From positions 1-7,553 of the forward strand of contig CAMLHB010000114.1 of NCBI GenBank assembly GCA_946479725.1: DNA of 7,553 nucleotides, read 5' to 3'. Of the stretch, positions 5,499-7,553 are shown in pieces (position 1 is the first letter of the stretch; each line of letters begins with the position of its first letter). The notes below the pieces were generated by a model, which did not search any database, was not told the DNA's origin, and saw only the letters and a program-made list of their open reading frames with translations. The DNA comes from an uncultured Actinomycetes bacterium (lineage in GTDB: Bacteria > Actinomycetota > Thermoleophilia > Solirubrobacterales > 70-9). A program made the translations under genes and the position numbers.

Positions 5499-6329
5499 TC
5501 AGGTGTACATGCCGCCGAACATACCGCCGGTGACGTTCAACACCTGGCCGTGCATGTAATTCGCCAGGGGCGAGGAGAGGAAGAGGACCGGGCCGGAGGC
5601 CTCCTCCGGGGTCGCCGGGCGGCCGAGCGGGATGATCGCCGAGGCCATCGCCCGCATCTGCTCGGGGATCCCGAGCTCGATCTTCTCGCCGCTCGGCGAG
5701 GTCATCTCTTCGCCGGCCTCTTTGGCGGCGGTGAGGCGGGTTTCGACGAAGCCGAAGGCGACCGCGTTGACGTTGATCTTGAACTGGCCCCACTCCTTGG
5801 CCAGCGTTTTCGTCAGCCCGACGACGCCCATCTTGGCGGCCGAGTAGTTGACCTGGCCGGCGTTGCCCATCATCCCCGAGGTCGAGGAGACGTTGACGAT
5901 CTTGCGGAAGACCTCCTTGCCCTCCCCGCGCTCAGCCTTGGCCGCCTCTCGCCAGGCCGGGGCCAGCGCCCGGGCGACCCGGAAGGGGACGATCGTGTGG
6001 ATGTCCAGCATCGCCTGGAACTGCTCGTCGCTCATCTTGTGGGCGACGCCGTCCCAGGTGTAGCCGGCGTTGTTGATCGCGATGTCGATCGTGCCGAAGG
6101 CGTCGGTCGCGGCCTTGACCAGCTCGTCGGCGGCGCCCTCCTTGGTCAGGTCGCCGGCGAAGACCGCGGTCTCACCGTCGATCTCGCTCGCCGCCTGCTG
6201 GGCGACGTCGGCGTCCAGGTCGTTGATCAGAACCTTCGCGCCCTCGCTGACGAACAGCTCCGCCGTGGCGCGCCCGATGCCCCGGGCCGAGCCCGTGACG
6301 ATCGCGGCTTTTCCATCCAGAAGTCCCAT
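5499..6329 (-). CDS. FabG-like / hydroxyacyl-CoA dehydrogenase-like SDR
   Basis: The product has 276 residues. TGSARGIG (12-19) binds the dinucleotide, and an acidic NDLD after strand two suggests NAD(H) preference. NNAG lies at 86-89. The catalytic Ser149 is in NVSS, with Tyr162 and Lys166 in NYSAAK. The usual catalytic-tetrad Asn of SDRs is replaced by His111 in LDIHT. This His and the SGMMGNAGQVNYSAAK segment are like the (3R)-hydroxyacyl-CoA dehydrogenase domain of multifunctional protein 2, so an acyl-CoA or acyl-ACP 3-hydroxy/3-oxo substrate is likely. The C-terminus GGMFGGMYT is the usual SDR end. The start ATG at 6329 is well supported by AAGGAGAG (minus strand, 6337-6344) 7 nt upstream, the best ribosome binding site in the window. 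The PECR-like gene nearby suggests a shared acyl-CoA context. Confidence 0.9.
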   Translation of the reverse strand: MGLLDGKAAIVTGSARGIGRATAELFVSEGAKVLINDLDADVAQQAASEIDGETAVFAGDLTKEGAADELVKAATDAFGTIDIAINNAGYTWDGVAHKMSDEQFQAMLDIHTIVPFRVARALAPAWREAAKAERGEGKEVFRKIVNVSSTSGMMGNAGQVNYSAAKMGVVGLTKTLAKEWGQFKINVNAVAFGFVETRLTAAKEAGEEMTSPSGEKIELGIPEQMRAMASAIIPLGRPATPEEASGPVLFLSSPLANYMHGQVLNVTGGMFGGMYT

Positions 6330-6396
6330 TACCCGTCTCTCCTTCGATCGCTGAAAAGTCGGGCGGGGAGGCTATCGGGATCAGGCCTTCCTGGTT

Positions 6397-6412
6397 GACC
6401 GGCCAATCGGTC
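6397..6412. promoter_or_regulatory. Possible operator palindrome between divergent genes
   Basis: GACCG (6397-6401) and CGGTC (6408-6412) form a 5-bp inverted repeat around GCCAAT, between the minus-strand SDR and the plus-strand flavodoxin gene. Such GACCG/CGGTC arms are common in TetR-type operators, but the arms are short for a GC-rich genome and no regulator gene is in the window. This is a weak call. Confidence 0.22.
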
Positions 6413-6488
6413 CGCGCCGGACGCCGCAGCCCTTGTGTGGCGAATTCCCGATGACACCGTGTCCAGAAAGCGCAAAGATCCGAGCCCG

Positions 6489-6995
6489 ATGACAGTGCTC
6501 GTCGCTTATTCCTCGAAACGGGGCTCGACGGCGGAGATCGCCGAAACGCTGGCTGCGACCCTGCGCCGCAAAGGGCTCGGCGTCTGCCTGGAGCAGGCCG
6601 AGGCTGTGCGGAGCCTCGAGCCCTACGACGCCGTGGTCCTTGGAAGCGCTGTCTACATGAAGCGCTGGCGCGGCGACGCCAAGCACTTCCTCAAGAAGCA
6701 CCGCAGGGCACTGCGGCAGATGCCCTTCTGGGTCTTCAGCTCCGGCCCGGTCGGGGATCCGGTCAAGGACAACCCCGATTGGATCGAGCCGCCGAAGCTG
6801 GCGGAGAAGGTCGAGGAGCTGGGCGGCCGCGGCCACGTCGTCTTCGGCGGCCGGGTTCCGGCCGAACCTCGGGGGATGATGGAGAAGGCGATGGCGGAGG
6901 GGGTTCCGGAGGAGTTCCGCGATCGGCGCGATTGGGACCAGATCCGGGGATGGGCGACCCAAATTGCGCAGCAATTGGTGCTGATTCGCTCTTGA
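6489..6995 (+). CDS. Flavodoxin-domain protein
   Basis: The product has 168 residues from ATG at 6489. The protein starts directly with the first flavodoxin strand, MTVLVAYSSKRGSTAEIAE, whose SSKRGST loop (8-14) is the FMN phosphate-binding motif. LGSAVYMKRWRGDA (51-64) and FSSGPVGDP (83-91) provide the other two flavin-contacting loops. This pattern fits the flavodoxin_5 group related to menaquinone-dependent protoporphyrinogen oxidase (HemG), but such stand-alone proteins in actinobacteria often have unknown partners, so a haem role is not claimed. An in-frame GTG at 6435 would add 18 charged residues with no family counterpart and was rejected. No good ribosome binding site is seen before either start. 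A short 6-bp hairpin without a T tract follows at 7006-7022. Confidence 0.85.
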   Translation: MTVLVAYSSKRGSTAEIAETLAATLRRKGLGVCLEQAEAVRSLEPYDAVVLGSAVYMKRWRGDAKHFLKKHRRALRQMPFWVFSSGPVGDPVKDNPDWIEPPKLAEKVEELGGRGHVVFGGRVPAEPRGMMEKAMAEGVPEEFRDRRDWDQIRGWATQIAQQLVLIRS

Positions 6996-7033
6996 GCATT
7001 GAGTGTCGGCTTTGTTAGCCGATACACATCCCT

Positions 7034-7553
7034 ATGATGCGCGCGATGTCTGTCACCCACGGACGGAAGCTCGTGGTCGGCCTGCTGCTGGTGATCGCCC
7101 TCGCTGCGCTCGCGATCCCCAACGCTGCCGTGCCCGCTCGCAAGATCGTCATCTTCGGCGCCAACTCCGGCTCCAAGCTGACCCTGACCAAGCGGCACCA
7201 CAAGATCCTCGTCAAGGGCAACATGGCCCGGCGGCACCCCCGCGGCTGCCACTTCACCCGCGGCCACCGGCGCGCCCTCTGCTCGACCGGCCACGTCGAC
7301 CGGATCGAAATCCAGATGGGCCGCAGCGGCGACTTCGTGCGGATCAAGCGGAAGATGCCGGTGCCGGTCGTCGTCTACCTGGGCCCCGGCCGGGACAAGT
7401 TCATCGGCAACGGCGAGCGCGACTTCTGCTTCCCCGGCGGCGCCCGCCGCAACCGCTGCGTCGGCGGCGGCAACAACGACGTCTGCATCACCGGCAACCG
7501 CAACAGCGACTGCGTCGGCGGGCCGGGCAACGACTACTGCCGCCACGGCCGCG
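7034..7553 (+). CDS. Secreted protein with cysteine-bearing RTX-like repeats (runs off window)
   Basis: The frame is open from ATG at 7034 to the window end, 173 residues so far. In-frame ATGs at 7037 and 7046 are equally possible starts, and no clear ribosome binding site separates them. Residues 11-35 form a signal peptide (RK, a hydrophobic stretch of Val, Leu, Ile and Ala, then a likely cleavage near PNAAVPA). Residues 36-115 are basic, rich in Arg, Lys and His, with cysteines at 72 and 83. From 117 there is a repeat close to the RTX calcium-binding nonapeptide: GPGRDKFI, GNGERDFCF, GGGNNDVCI, TGNRNSDCV, GGPGNDYCR. Cysteines at 132, 142, 151, 160 and 169 are spaced 10, 9, 9 and 9 residues apart and occupy the position normally held by a large hydrophobic residue. 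A calcium-binding beta-roll outside the cell is inferred. No function can be assigned. Confidence 0.82.
   Translation, partial: MMRAMSVTHGRKLVVGLLLVIALAALAIPNAAVPARKIVIFGANSGSKLTLTKRHHKILVKGNMARRHPRGCHFTRGHRRALCSTGHVDRIEIQMGRSGDFVRIKRKMPVPVVVYLGPGRDKFIGNGERDFCFPGGARRNRCVGGGNNDVCITGNRNSDCVGGPGNDYCRHGR

Noticed and set aside
5550..6398. 282-residue plus-strand open frame opposite the FabG-like SDR
   Set aside because: Its composition (Gly, Arg, Asp, Leu) is that of an antisense shadow of a GC-rich gene, and the minus-strand frame has complete SDR motifs and a strong ribosome binding site.
6653..7546. 297-residue minus-strand open frame across the flavodoxin and RTX-like genes
   Set aside because: Low-complexity Ala/Val/Asp sequence typical of antisense GC-rich DNA. 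It spans two plus-strand genes with clear domains.
1..7553. CRISPR array, tRNA or rRNA genes
   Set aside because: No regularly spaced short repeats and no tRNA- or rRNA-like sequence was seen on either strand. The only repeats are the gene-length paralogues and the protein repeats.

Overview
The window comes from a GC-rich actinobacterium. A Thermoleophilia/Solirubrobacterales-type soil lineage fits best: a deazaflavin (F420)-dependent nitroreductase-family enzyme, several acyl-CoA-type short-chain dehydrogenases, and small secreted Thr/Gly/Asn-rich proteins with no domain I recognise. This placement rests on gene content and composition only.

Left part (1-722): the C-terminal end of an IS110-family DEDD transposase runs in from the window edge and stops at 289. 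About 430 bases without a convincing gene follow. They hold a few inverted repeats and one perfect terminator-like hairpin (581-609).

Middle part (723-3047): three head-to-tail paralogues of a roughly 212-residue secreted protein. Copy 1 (723-1344) is broken, with no start codon and an internal frameshift. Copies 2 (1542-2183) and 3 (2409-3047) are intact. Each copy is followed by its own hairpin terminator. Copies 2 and 3 share a conserved leader about 100 bp upstream with a TTGACT box, so the units look like independent single-gene cassettes. The mature domains are richer in A/T than the flanking genes. Cysteine content falls from six (copy 3) to four (copy 2) to three (copy 1), and the first two cysteines disappear together.

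Right part (3099-7553): housekeeping or accessory enzymes with normal high GC. These are a metallo-beta-lactamase-fold lactonase of the AHL-lactonase type (minus), a PECR/DECR-like enoyl-CoA reductase SDR (plus, divergent from the lactonase), an F420-type nitroreductase-family protein (minus), a FabG/MFE-2-like SDR (minus), and a flavodoxin-domain protein (plus). Last is the start of a secreted protein whose C-terminal part is an RTX-like nonapeptide array with cysteine at a fixed position. The two SDRs point to acyl-CoA metabolism, but gene orientations alternate, so this is not one operon.

The most unusual content is the decaying tandem family of secreted proteins next to the transposase remnant, followed by the cysteine-bearing RTX-like repeats at the right edge.
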